A stretch of DNA of 19,562 nucleotides. Origin: DASXTB01 sp036505615 (lineage in GTDB: Bacteria; Acidobacteriota; UBA6911; JACQSX01). The DNA is taken from contig DASXTB010000293.1 in the NCBI GenBank assembly GCA_036505615.1, positions 1-19,562 of the forward strand, given 5' to 3'. The position numbers were made by a program, and so were the translations under genes. The stretch's first letter is position 1; each line of letters begins with the position of its first letter. The notes beneath the pieces were generated by a model, which saw only the letters and a list, made by a program, of their open reading frames with translations, was not told where the DNA came from and searched no databases. Shown in pieces: positions 6,627-15,117 of the stretch.

Positions 6627-7625
6627 TTAGTCCAATGGATATTGTTCCTTGTATTTGGGCGAGATATAAACATAGCTCTGCAATCGCAGTTGTTCGGCAA
6701 ACTTCTCCAGTTCAGGCTGCATTTTCTCGTAGTAGATCTGTCGCTGGATGTCTGCTCGCACCTGCTCCAAAGGCAGAGGCGCGGCATCTGCTTTACCGTT
6801 GAGTTTCAGGACCACCAAGCCGTAGTCGGTCTGGACGATTCCCGTGTGCTCGCCCGCTTTCAGCGGAAATACCGCTTTTTCCAGCGCAGGAGCCAGCATG
6901 CCGCTCTTGAACCCCCCGACACCCCCACCCTTGGCCGCAGTCGCCCCTTCCGAATACTTTCGCGCCACCGCCGCGAAATCCTTCGTCGCGTCAAGTTCCT
7001 TTAGAACTTGCTCCGCTTTGGCGCGCGCCTCCGCGGGCTGCTTGCCTTCAAACAGGATCACGATTTCGCTGATATCTACTTCGGCAGGTTTGGTGAATTT
7101 GCTCAGATTGTTCTTGTAGTACTGCGCCACTTCCGAATCCATCACCGTGATCTTGGACTGAACAAAGCGCCCGATCAGGCGGTCGGAGATCAGCCGCTTG
7201 CGGAGAGAATCGCGAAATTCGTAAAGAGTACTGCCCTGCTGGGCGAGAGCCTGCTCGAACGCTTTCATGTCGGGTATGCCGTTTTCCTTGCGGATGCTCT
7301 CGACCGCGGCCGCCACATCCACGTCGATATTGGCCGTCAAGCCGACCTCTTCCGCCTTCTGCAACATCAGCTTATTTTCCACCAGGTTCTTCAGGGCTAG
7401 TTTCGACGCGCGCGCATATTCCTTATCGGCTGTCGCCTTATCCTTGTGTTGGGAATCCAGCTGCTCCCGGATGAGACGCAGCTCCCGCTGCAAATCCGAC
7501 AAGGTAATGACTTCACCGTTCACCTTGGCGACGATTTCCTCAATTACCCTGCTATCGGCCGCCGATTGAAACGGCGCCACAAATAAGAATGTTAGCGAAA
7601 CGATCAAATAAAGCCCAAATCGCAT
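6627..7625 (-). CDS. SurA-like periplasmic peptidyl-prolyl isomerase
   Basis: Periplasmic chaperone/isomerase, probably for outer-membrane protein folding. It is 332 aa. A Sec signal peptide covers about residues 1-23 (hydrophobic core LYLIVSLTFLFVAPF, cleavage near SAA). A SurA N-terminal chaperone domain follows (about 25-175, beginning IVAKVNGEVITLSDLQREL). One parvulin domain is at about 182-277 (FAAVARKYSEG, GGFKSGMLAPALEKAVF, TDYGLVVLKL). E. coli SurA has two parvulin domains; only one is present here. The start is supported by AAGGAG (7640-7635) nine bases upstream, which overlaps the stop of the preceding PPIase gene. The two PPIases therefore form a tight pair behind mfd. Confidence 0.9.
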   Translation of the reverse strand: MRFGLYLIVSLTFLFVAPFQSAADSRVIEEIVAKVNGEVITLSDLQRELRLIREQLDSQHKDKATADKEYARASKLALKNLVENKLMLQKAEEVGLTANIDVDVAAAVESIRKENGIPDMKAFEQALAQQGSTLYEFRDSLRKRLISDRLIGRFVQSKITVMDSEVAQYYKNNLSKFTKPAEVDISEIVILFEGKQPAEARAKAEQVLKELDATKDFAAVARKYSEGATAAKGGGVGGFKSGMLAPALEKAVFPLKAGEHTGIVQTDYGLVVLKLNGKADAAPLPLEQVRADIQRQIYYEKMQPELEKFAEQLRLQSYVYISPKYKEQYPLD

Positions 7626-7638
7626 TTTTTAAGACTCC

Positions 7639-8637
7639 TTACTTCAGCTCCAAATTCTCAGGATAAGTTCGAATGCTCAGATTCTTTTTCGTTTCCGCGA
7701 GGTAGGCGCTAATGGCCCGGCTTTCTTTCTGCGCCAGAAGATCCTCAAAGATCTGGTCTTTCACCTCGAAAAACTTCTGCTGGTGCGCGCGCACGCGCTC
7801 TTCCAACAGAAAGAGATGATATCCCAAATCGCTCTTTACGGGCCTGCTAATTTCGCCCGGCCGCAGTCGAAAGATGGCGTTTTCAAAAGCCTCCGGTAAT
7901 TCTCCCTTCTGAAAAACTCCAAGGTCTCCATCGTCGGAAGCGCTGGCGGCTTGCGAGTACTTGCGCGCGGCGCGCAGGAAATCTGGCAACGGTTGTTTCC
8001 GCAACTGCCGGTGCAGTTTCTCTGCAGACACCTGGTCTTTCACCAGGATTTCACGAACATGCACGGTTTCCGGTTGCATGAATTCCAAAGAATTGCGCTG
8101 ATAGTATTCTTCCGCTTCCTCGGCGGTGACGCGCACCGCCGAGGAAACGTTTGACTTGATCCACTTCTGCATCCGCAGCTCCTCTCTCAGTGACTGCAGA
8201 AAATCAGCGCTCTTGTCGCGGGGCGCCACCAGTCCCATCTTGGCGAGACTTTCCCGCACATCTTCATCGTCCACCTCCACTCCGTCGCGGGCCGCCAGAT
8301 AGAGGAAGATCTGCTCGTCGACGAAAAGGTTGAAAAGCTGTTTTTCGTCCTGCGGCTCTTCGGGTTTGATTTTCATGGCGCGGTAGCGCAGCCATTCACT
8401 GACGGGAACCACGCGGCCCTCGATCTTCAGCGCCGGTTTCAGTTCAGGGCCGGATGCCGGCGCCGGCTTCGAACTGCAGCAGACCAACAGAAAAGCGGAG
8501 AGCAGGCGCGACAAGACGCGCGCAGACAAGAAGGCACCGAGACGCGGCGCCACCGTCCCCAGCAACTGGCCACGAAAAACGGACGACGCCCGGGTTCCAA
8601 ATCCGCAATCGGAAATCCACAAACCGCAATTGATCAT
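7639..8637 (-). CDS. Parvulin-type peptidyl-prolyl isomerase, possible lipoprotein
   Basis: 332 aa if read from the ATG that overlaps the mfd stop (ATGA, 8637-8634). A PpiC/parvulin domain spans about 190-282 (VHVREILVK, FLRAARKYSQA, DDGDLGVFQKGELPEAFENAIF, SDLGYHLFLLEER). A helical SurA-like region precedes it. The first 15 or so residues (MINCGLWISDCGF) are encoded by a heptamer repeat also found upstream of folP, so they may not be ancestral protein. A hydrophobic stretch ending LLSAFLLVCCSSKPAPA (46-62) looks like a lipoprotein signal, though the lipobox is imperfect. An in-frame GTG (8553) or TTG (8514) would give a normal short signal peptide. The product probably acts in the periplasm with the SurA-like protein encoded next. 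Confidence 0.85.
   Translation of the reverse strand: MINCGLWISDCGFGTRASSVFRGQLLGTVAPRLGAFLSARVLSRLLSAFLLVCCSSKPAPASGPELKPALKIEGRVVPVSEWLRYRAMKIKPEEPQDEKQLFNLFVDEQIFLYLAARDGVEVDDEDVRESLAKMGLVAPRDKSADFLQSLREELRMQKWIKSNVSSAVRVTAEEAEEYYQRNSLEFMQPETVHVREILVKDQVSAEKLHRQLRKQPLPDFLRAARKYSQAASASDDGDLGVFQKGELPEAFENAIFRLRPGEISRPVKSDLGYHLFLLEERVRAHQQKFFEVKDQIFEDLLAQKESRAISAYLAETKKNLSIRTYPENLELK
8594..8628. repeat. Five-unit 7-nt repeat forming the start of the PPIase reading frame
   Basis: The units AATCCGC, AATCGGA, AATCCAC, AAACCGC and AATTGAT lie between the mfd stop and the PPIase signal region. They use the same word family as the array at 17295-17322, but only one arm is present. The PPIase ORF reads straight through them. 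Confidence 0.6.
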
Positions 8638-11600
8638 GCTTCAACTTCTCGCAACAGCGCCAGAATCTCTTCGCTGATTGACTCCAGATCCGGTTGGCGC
8701 GCGGGGAAACGCAATACCCCTCCGGGTGAAAGCGAAAATCTTCCATCCTGCGTCACCTTTTCAATCAGCCGGTCGGACCGAATTCTGGCATCATCGGCGA
8801 ACTTGATGAGAATGTCAGAGCCTTTGCGGTCTATCGAGACGATGTGGGTCCTTTCAGCCGCCAGCCGAAGCTTTGCGTAGTGAAAAAGGTTTTCCACCGG
8901 GCGCGGGAACTGGCCGAAGCGATCCACTACTTCTTCCCGTATTCTGTCCAGATCCTGCAGATCGCGGGCACCTGAAATTCTCTTGTAGAGACGCAGGCGC
9001 TGGTTGGTTTCATAGATGTAATGCTCGGGGATTCGTATTTCGAACTGAAGATCGATGCTGGTGCGGAAGTCCTCTTCCACCGCCTGCCCGCGCAGCTCCT
9101 TGACGGTGCGTTCCAGCAGTTGGGTGTACATTTCAAAACCGATGGCGTTTATTTGCCCGTGCTGCTCGCCGCCAAGGAGGTTCCCGGCGCCGCGAATTTC
9201 CAGGTCCAGCGCAGCCACACGAAAGCCAGCACCCAAGTCGCTGAATTCCCGGATCGCGGCCAGCCGTTTGCGGGCCACCGGGGAGAGCAGGTCTGCGGGC
9301 GGGATGAGCAGATATGCGTAAGCTCGCCGGTTGGCGCGTCCTACGCGGCCTCTCAATTGATAAAGCTGGGAAAGGCCGTAGCGGTCCGCGCGATTGATCA
9401 AGATGGTATTGGCGCGCGGAATATCCAGCCCGTTTTCGATGATGGTGGTACAGACCAGCGCGTCATACTGATACTGGACGAAGCGAAGCATTACGTCTTC
9501 GAGGTCCCTTTCCGACATCTGTCCATGGGCCACGGCAATCCTGGCCTGCGGGTAGATACGCTGCAGCAGGTTGGCCATGGAATAAATGCTCTCCACGCGA
9601 TTGTGCACGAAGAACACCTGGCCCTCGCGCTGCAATTCCAGCTCAATAGCAGAGCGGATAATTTCCTTGTTAAACCTGATCACCGTGGTCTGGATCGCCA
9701 TGCGATCCTGGGGCGGCGTCTCAATGATGGAGAGATCACGAAGACCCAGTAGCGACATGTGCAGCGTGCGCGGTATCGGCGTCGCCGAGAGCGTAATCAC
9801 GTCGACTCGGGTTCGGACCTTCTTCAGCCATTCCTTTTGCGCTACGCCAAAGCGCTGCTCCTCGTCCACAATCACTACGCCCAGATCGTAGAATGTCAAA
9901 TCCTTCGACAAAATCCGGTGTGTGCCGATGAGAATGTCTATCTTTCCTTCTTCGGCCTTTTTCAGGATCTCTTTTTGTTCTGCCTTGGTACGGAAGCGGC
10001 TGATCATTTCAATATTGACCGGAAAGGCTTTGAAACGATCAAGGAAAGTGCGGTAGTGCTGGAATGCCAGGACTGTAGTGGGAGCAAGCACCGCCACCTG
10101 CTTTTTGTCCAGCACCGCTTTAAACGCCCCGCGCATGGCCACCTCGGTCTTTCCGTACCCTACGTCGCCGCAAATCAGACGATCCATGGGACGCGGCGAC
10201 TCCATGTCCCGTTTCACCTCGCGAATGGCTGCTTCCTGATCAGGCGTCAGCTCAAATTCGAAGCTATCATCGAATTCCTGCTGCATCCCGTCGCCCCTGC
10301 TGAACGCGTAGCCTGCGACCATCTCGCGCTGCGCATACAGGCGGAGTAGCTCCTCGGCCATGTCGCGCATCGCCTTCCTGACGCGCTTTTTGGTTCTCTC
10401 CCAGGTGACGCCGCCCAGCTTGTCCAGGGAAGGCGACGCGCCCCCGGCTCCTGAATATTTCTGAAGCAAGTCGAGCCGCTCCACGGGAACATACAACCGG
10501 GCATCGTCGCGATAAGTGAGCAGAACGAACTCCTTCAGGCTGTCACTTACTCCAATCTGGGTCAGCCCGCGGAACTGACCTATCCCATGATCGACGTGCA
10601 CCACAAAGTCCCCTTCTTTCAAGTCTCGAAAGTCCGAAAGGAAAACACCTTTGTGATCCCGCTGCGCGGCGCGATGGGGCTGTTTTTTCGCCTCGCCAAA
10701 AATATCTTGTTGGCGGTATATCGAAATCTGCGCGTCCGGCAGAATGAAACCGTGGCTCAACTCGCTGGTGCTGATGAAGAGCGCCGAATTCACCTCTTCT
10801 GCATTTTCACCGATTTGTGCCACCAAACCGTAATCGCGAAAAATGTCACGAAGCCTCTCGCCCGTTCCCAGAGTCTCCATGGCGAAAACGAATTGATGGC
10901 CGTTCTCCACTTCATGCCGAACATGCTCGATCAGGTCTCGCACCAGGCCGCCGAAAGTCCGCACCGGGGGCGCTGAGAAATGAATGGAACCTTCCGCGTC
11001 CGCTACTTCCAGCTCGGAAATCTCCAGCCTGCTCGCAAAATCTGAGGGCGGGCACTCAAAGAAGATCTGATCGGGAGGCAAGGCCAGATCTCGAGCCCGC
11101 CGCGCCTCAAACTGCTCCTGCAGATGCGTCCATATCTGCTCTCTTTGTTGTTCCAGCAGCTCGGGCTCCAGCAGAACAATGGTAGCGTCCTGAATGAACT
11201 GAGAGACGGAAGCCGGGCGCGGCATAGTCAGTGGCAGCAGGAATTCGATCCCTTGCAGAGATACTGTTGGGCGCCGCTCCAGGAAAGCCCGATTTTGCAG
11301 AGACACAGTGTGCTGCGTCTCTGCAGGGGATGCCGGCAACAACAGCCTCTCGTCGAGCGCATGACTGTATTCTCCCGTTCCCCAGCGGCGCAGCGCCGCT
11401 TCGCTCCACTGGCGGATTTCCTCAGCCGTGGGCGCATCTTCCCGAATCGGCAGGACGGTGACACCGGAAGCGTATTGAATGCTGCGCTGCGTGTTACAGT
11501 CGTAGTAGCGGAGCGACTCCAGAGAGTCTCCGGAAAACTCCAACCGCACAGGATTCGCCTCTTGCGGAGAAAACAGGTCGATAATCCCTCCGCGATGCGT

Positions 11601-12146
11601 AAACTCCCCGACGCTGCCTACCGGGTCCTCGCTGGTGTAACCCATTTCTACCACCTGGTCCATCAAATGCTGAGGAGAAATCTCCATCCCTGCTTCCAGA
11701 CGAATCCAACGCATCCGAAAAGATTCTTCCGGGTTCAGTCTTTGCATCCAAGAGCGGAGCGGAACGATCAGCAGGTCGCATTGCTTTTCCAGCACTTCCC
11801 ACAAAGTGACAACGCGTTGGCGGGCGATATCGGGGTGAGTAGAGAGTCCTCGATAGGGGTCTGCTTCCGACGCCGGAAGAACCGCGATTCGCATCTGCGC
11901 CTGCAGGAAGCGGCTGAAGAATTCGAGCTCTTTCTGCAGCTCCTCGGCGGTCCGATTGTTCTGGGAGATCCAGACCAGGCGTCGGCCCGTCTGTTTTCGA
12001 AATAGCGTGACAAACAGGGCCGCAGCGGTGGAATTCAAACCAGAGAGTCTCAGCGGCGGTGTCGCATCGTGCGCAGTCAATAGTTTCTGGAAGGCAGGAT
12101 GCAACCGCAGGGATGAAATCAAAGAGCGCGGCAGGACTTCTTTCAA
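8634..12146 (-). CDS. mfd: Transcription-repair coupling factor Mfd
   Basis: ATP-driven translocase that removes stalled RNA polymerase from damaged DNA and recruits UvrA. It is 1170 aa, full length. The UvrB-like N-terminal region carries GYTSEDPVGSVGEFTHRGGI at about 169-188. The RNA polymerase interaction (CarD-like) domain is at about 510-575 (GDFVVHVDHGIGQFRGL). The RecG-like motor has Walker A GDVGYGKT (660-667) and DEEQRFG (761-767), with the translocation and Q-rich motifs downstream (TTIIENGLDIPRANT, QLYQLRGRVGR). The C-terminal autoinhibitory domain ends near 1165. The start is TTG at 12146, backed by a GGGAG Shine-Dalgarno 8 nt before it. The gene follows rfaE2 by 32 nt, and its stop overlaps the PPIase ATG. 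Confidence 0.97.
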   Translation of the reverse strand: MKEVLPRSLISSLRLHPAFQKLLTAHDATPPLRLSGLNSTAAALFVTLFRKQTGRRLVWISQNNRTAEELQKELEFFSRFLQAQMRIAVLPASEADPYRGLSTHPDIARQRVVTLWEVLEKQCDLLIVPLRSWMQRLNPEESFRMRWIRLEAGMEISPQHLMDQVVEMGYTSEDPVGSVGEFTHRGGIIDLFSPQEANPVRLEFSGDSLESLRYYDCNTQRSIQYASGVTVLPIREDAPTAEEIRQWSEAALRRWGTGEYSHALDERLLLPASPAETQHTVSLQNRAFLERRPTVSLQGIEFLLPLTMPRPASVSQFIQDATIVLLEPELLEQQREQIWTHLQEQFEARRARDLALPPDQIFFECPPSDFASRLEISELEVADAEGSIHFSAPPVRTFGGLVRDLIEHVRHEVENGHQFVFAMETLGTGERLRDIFRDYGLVAQIGENAEEVNSALFISTSELSHGFILPDAQISIYRQQDIFGEAKKQPHRAAQRDHKGVFLSDFRDLKEGDFVVHVDHGIGQFRGLTQIGVSDSLKEFVLLTYRDDARLYVPVERLDLLQKYSGAGGASPSLDKLGGVTWERTKKRVRKAMRDMAEELLRLYAQREMVAGYAFSRGDGMQQEFDDSFEFELTPDQEAAIREVKRDMESPRPMDRLICGDVGYGKTEVAMRGAFKAVLDKKQVAVLAPTTVLAFQHYRTFLDRFKAFPVNIEMISRFRTKAEQKEILKKAEEGKIDILIGTHRILSKDLTFYDLGVVIVDEEQRFGVAQKEWLKKVRTRVDVITLSATPIPRTLHMSLLGLRDLSIIETPPQDRMAIQTTVIRFNKEIIRSAIELELQREGQVFFVHNRVESIYSMANLLQRIYPQARIAVAHGQMSERDLEDVMLRFVQYQYDALVCTTIIENGLDIPRANTILINRADRYGLSQLYQLRGRVGRANRRAYAYLLIPPADLLSPVARKRLAAIREFSDLGAGFRVAALDLEIRGAGNLLGGEQHGQINAIGFEMYTQLLERTVKELRGQAVEEDFRTSIDLQFEIRIPEHYIYETNQRLRLYKRISGARDLQDLDRIREEVVDRFGQFPRPVENLFHYAKLRLAAERTHIVSIDRKGSDILIKFADDARIRSDRLIEKVTQDGRFSLSPGGVLRFPARQPDLESISEEILALLREVEA

Positions 12147-12162
12147 AAAATCAGCTCCCGGG
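12147..12162 (-). promoter_or_regulatory. Shine-Dalgarno that fixes the mfd TTG start
   Basis: GGGAG followed by 8 nt and TTG. There is no ATG nearby in frame, and the family N-terminus fits this start. It is part of a CCCGGG palindrome. Confidence 0.6.
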
Positions 12163-12178
12163 AAATTTTTCGTCAGGA

Positions 12179-12673
12179 CTATTTTATGGCCTTTGACCGG
12201 ATTGTTTCTATAAGACGCGTAGTGGAATACCCCGGCTCGAATGGAATCTGCATCACCCGTCCCCCGGTCGATTCCACGACGTCACGCCCGATGATCTGGT
12301 CGGCCGCCCAGTCGGCTCCCTTTACCAGGACATCGGGAACCAGTTCCTGAATGATGCTGTGGGGATCGGATTCATCAAAGAAGGTAACCAGGTCTACGAC
12401 GGCAAGCGCAGCTAGAAGTTCGGCTCGCTCCGTTGCGGGTTGTATCGGCCGGCCAGGACCTTTGATCTGGCGCACAGAGGCATCGCTGTTCACGGCTACT
12501 ACCAGGCGGTCTCCCAGCGACCGCGCCTTTTCGAGATACTGAACGTGGCCTGGATGGAGCAGATCGAAGCAACCGTTGGTGAAAACGATCTTCTGCCCGT
12601 CGCGTTTCCACGACCCCGCCAGCTCGGTGGCCTGGCGGCGGCGGCAAATCTTGTCTTTCGCGCGACGTTTCAT
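12179..12673 (-). CDS. rfaE2: D-glycero-beta-D-manno-heptose 1-phosphate adenylyltransferase
   Basis: Nucleotidyltransferase that makes ADP-heptose from heptose-1-phosphate and ATP, for LPS inner core or other heptosylated glycans. It is 164 aa and corresponds to the C-terminal half of E. coli HldE, so it is a stand-alone RfaE2; the kinase half (RfaE1) is not in the window. The signature is VFTNGCFDLLHPGHVQYLEKA with the catalytic HPGH at 40-43. The partner motifs VAVNSDASVR, GPGRPI and the late STTRLIETI are present. The ATG at 12673 has no strong Shine-Dalgarno. mfd follows after 32 nt. Upstream, a heptamer repeat block separates it from glmM, although both are read in the same direction. 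Confidence 0.93.
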   Translation of the reverse strand: MKRRAKDKICRRRQATELAGSWKRDGQKIVFTNGCFDLLHPGHVQYLEKARSLGDRLVVAVNSDASVRQIKGPGRPIQPATERAELLAALAVVDLVTFFDESDPHSIIQELVPDVLVKGADWAADQIIGRDVVESTGGRVMQIPFEPGYSTTRLIETIRSKAIK

Positions 12674-12689
12674 AGGAATGGAGAATGAA

Positions 12690-12819
12690 GAACTAAGAAT
12701 TAAGAATGAAAAAAACGTTCATCCGTCATTTGTCATTAGTCACTGAGCGGCACGAATGGCTAATGAACGTCCCATTCTTAATTGTTCATTCTTAATTCTT
12801 AATTCTTAATTCTTAATTC
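12690..12819. repeat. Heptamer (TTCTTAA) repeat with inverted arms
   Basis: The right part has TTCTTAA at 12775-12781, a degenerate TTGTTCA unit, then four exact TTCTTAA units at 12789-12816. The left part carries inverted forms (AATTAAGAATG at 12699-12709 complements 12773-12783). An inner pair, ACGTTCAT (12715-12722) and ATGAACGT (12763-12770), gives an imperfect stem. It fills nearly the whole glmM-rfaE2 gap. Confidence 0.75.
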
Positions 12820-12822
12820 GGT

Positions 12823-14172
12823 TCACCCGATCTCGTCTTGAATGGCCTGCGCGATTTCCCGGGCGATGTCCCGGATCATGTTTTCCTGCCTGCCCTCCAC
12901 CATAACACGCGCGATCGGTTCGGTGCCCGAGTACCGAACTAACACGCGGCCTTCGTCCCCCAACCGGGTTTTAGCAGCGTCAATTCGATCACGGACAGCG
13001 GGAAACTTCGAGAGGTCAGGTTTTCGGCCCACCGATACATTCACCAAAATTTGCGGGAATTTTTTCAACTCTGAGGTCAGCTCTCCCAGAGTCCTTCCGC
13101 TTTCACTCAGCACATTCATCAGTTCTACAGTGGTCAGGATCCCGTCGCCCGCGACCGATCTGTCCAGCAACAGGATATGTCCGGACTGCTCGCCCCCCAG
13201 GTTCAAGCGCAATCCAACCATTTTCTCCAATACATAACGGTCTCCCACCTGAGTGCGCTCCAGTGCAATCCCGTATTTCCGCAGGGCCACTTCCAAACCC
13301 ACGTTGGACATCACCGTGGCAACGACCCTATCTCCACGCAGTTCCCCGCGTTCTTTCAAATGCCGCGCAAATATATAGAGAATATGGTCGCCATCCACGA
13401 CCTGTCCCGATCCGTCCGAAAAGATCGAGCGATCGGCGTCTCCATCAAACGCCACCCCGAAATGAGCCTGATGTCTTACAACAGTGCGGCACATTTCATC
13501 AGGATGAAGCGCCCCGCACTCAAGATTAATATTAGTGCCATCCGGTTGATTGTGAATGTCTATCACTTCGTGGCCCAGCGAACGGAGCAAGTCGGGCCCC
13601 GCTCGGAACGCTGCACCGTTGGCGCTATCCACGACAATTCTGTATTTCTGCCTCGTCTCGCCCGCTGCTTGGCGCAGAAAGCCCACATAGGGGCGCATGA
13701 ATTCTTCTTTGACTACCAGAAGCCGCTCCAGGTACTGGGTCCCGCTGCGTAGCTGCGGTTTAGCACTGCTCTGGAATATGTTGTGCTCGAGCTGTTCTTC
13801 GACGGCATCGGACATCTTCATTCCATTTTCACCGAAGATCTTGACGCCGTTGTCGCGGTAGGGATTGTGAGAGGCTGAGACAACTACCCCGGCCTGATAA
13901 CCCCCGCTGCGAACGAGAAAACTTATTCCCGGTGTGGTGAAAATTTCGGCCACGTCGGCCTCAACCCCGCTGGCGGCAAGGCCGTCGATGATCATTTGCT
14001 CCAGCCAGGCGCCCGACGCGCGCGTATCGCGACCGATCACCACACGCGAAACCCGGTCCCCGTGGCGCAAGAAATTCCCCAGCTCCGCGCCAAGACGAAA
14101 TACCGTGTCCGCATCAAGAGGATATTCGCCGGCTACTCCCCGGACGCCGTCGGTACCGAATAACTTTCCCAT
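12823..14172 (-). CDS. glmM: Phosphoglucosamine mutase GlmM
   Basis: Converts glucosamine-6-phosphate to glucosamine-1-phosphate, the precursor of UDP-GlcNAc for peptidoglycan and lipid A. With the ATG at 14172 it is 449 aa, normal length. MGKLFGTDGVRG opens the protein. The phosphoserine loop is VVVSASHNPYRDNG with catalytic Ser101. The metal-binding loop is AFDGDADRSIF, the sugar-binding loop GGEQSGH, and the phosphate-binding loop RYSGTEPIARVMVEG. An in-frame TTG at 14178 is less likely. The ybbR stop lies 2 nt upstream, and AAGGTG inside ybbR is a fair Shine-Dalgarno. In Firmicutes, CdaA and CdaR contact and regulate GlmM; the conserved order here suggests the same link. Confidence 0.97.
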   Translation of the reverse strand: MGKLFGTDGVRGVAGEYPLDADTVFRLGAELGNFLRHGDRVSRVVIGRDTRASGAWLEQMIIDGLAASGVEADVAEIFTTPGISFLVRSGGYQAGVVVSASHNPYRDNGVKIFGENGMKMSDAVEEQLEHNIFQSSAKPQLRSGTQYLERLLVVKEEFMRPYVGFLRQAAGETRQKYRIVVDSANGAAFRAGPDLLRSLGHEVIDIHNQPDGTNINLECGALHPDEMCRTVVRHQAHFGVAFDGDADRSIFSDGSGQVVDGDHILYIFARHLKERGELRGDRVVATVMSNVGLEVALRKYGIALERTQVGDRYVLEKMVGLRLNLGGEQSGHILLLDRSVAGDGILTTVELMNVLSESGRTLGELTSELKKFPQILVNVSVGRKPDLSKFPAVRDRIDAAKTRLGDEGRVLVRYSGTEPIARVMVEGRQENMIRDIAREIAQAIQDEIG

Positions 14173-14174
14173 TG

Positions 14175-15086
14175 TCAAAGCACCTTAGCCTTTACTCTTT
14201 CCGGAATCACTTTGTCGACGCGGATCAGCTGTGGCCTTTCCTGCATCGTCACTTGAGGAGCCAGTTCTATTTCCTGCCCCCGCTTCGCGTGCTCGGGCTT
14301 TTCCAGCCGCACGGAAAACATCGACGGCTTTAAAGTCCTGCGATAAGTCTTGGGATAGCTGACCTGCAGCTCCACGCTGCGGACAGCCGGGTGTAGTCCC
14401 TGGCCGGCTACCAGAGGCACGGTCAAAGTTTCAGAGGCTCGCTGTTCTTCGATCAATACTTCCACTCGCACTGGAGAAGCGCGATCGATGCGTAGTTTTG
14501 CGTCAGCAACATCTACATTGACCTCGCGGTGCACAGGGCCCTTGGCATCGGACACATCGATGGCCTCGGTAACTGCTTTAGTAGCACGCTGCACTCTGGA
14601 TTCGGGACCGGTAACCATAATCTCAGACGGAAACGCCGTGACCTGCGTGATCTGATACCCCGGCGCCGGTTTTCCCGTGAGCTGAGGCTCGACGCTTACC
14701 AGCTTGCTCTTGGTTTTTTCCAGAGTCAGGGTGATCCGGGACGGGCTGATGCTCTGGATGGAAACCCCGTCCGGCTTGCGGATGTCCGCTTCAGTAATGG
14801 GGATGATGCGCTCACCCTCACGCGCGTCGTGCAAGTTAACTACCGCGGACATGTTGACGTTGGTGGCCGATAGCGATCCGCGCCGCGTGTTGACCTGCAC
14901 ATCCAAAGTCTTCACATAATCGTTGGAAATCTCCAGATTACCCGGCATATTGAGAAATTCCACAGGGACAGATACGGTGCGGTCCACGACCTGCTCGCTG
15001 GAGACATTGAGCCAAAGCAAAAAAGCAAGGAACAAGCTGACCAGCTTTAGCCCCAGATTGTCAAAAAGGAACTTCCGAATCTCCAT
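14175..15086 (-). CDS. ybbR: YbbR-domain protein (CdaR), regulator of CdaA
   Basis: Membrane-anchored regulator of the c-di-AMP synthase CdaA. With the ATG at 15086 it is 303 aa. The start MEIRKFLFDNLGLKLVSLFL is the typical YbbR opening, with one membrane helix at about 12-32. The rest is extracytoplasmic beta-rich YbbR repeats, recognisable by recurring segments such as TVSVPVEF, SRITLTLEKTKSK, EIMVTGPESRVQRATKAVTEAIDVS and LTVPLVAGQG. An in-frame TTG at 15119 would prepend 11 residues and run into the repeat, so it is rejected. The gene is followed at once by glmM. It is separated from cdaA by a large inverted repeat of more than 300 nt, which is unusual for this operon. Confidence 0.9.
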   Translation of the reverse strand: MEIRKFLFDNLGLKLVSLFLAFLLWLNVSSEQVVDRTVSVPVEFLNMPGNLEISNDYVKTLDVQVNTRRGSLSATNVNMSAVVNLHDAREGERIIPITEADIRKPDGVSIQSISPSRITLTLEKTKSKLVSVEPQLTGKPAPGYQITQVTAFPSEIMVTGPESRVQRATKAVTEAIDVSDAKGPVHREVNVDVADAKLRIDRASPVRVEVLIEEQRASETLTVPLVAGQGLHPAVRSVELQVSYPKTYRRTLKPSMFSVRLEKPEHAKRGQEIELAPQVTMQERPQLIRVDKVIPERVKAKVL

Positions 15087-15117
15087 GGTTTGTCGATTGC
15101 CGCCGACGATGAACAAC

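Noticed and set aside
11124..12005. 293-codon open frame on the plus strand, antisense to mfd
   Set aside because: It is a shadow of a GC-rich coding strand. Its translation has no recognisable domain, and mfd covers it fully on the other strand. The same applies to long antisense frames at 9021-9752, 10587-10976, 4355-5215, 1197-1811 and 15644-16234.
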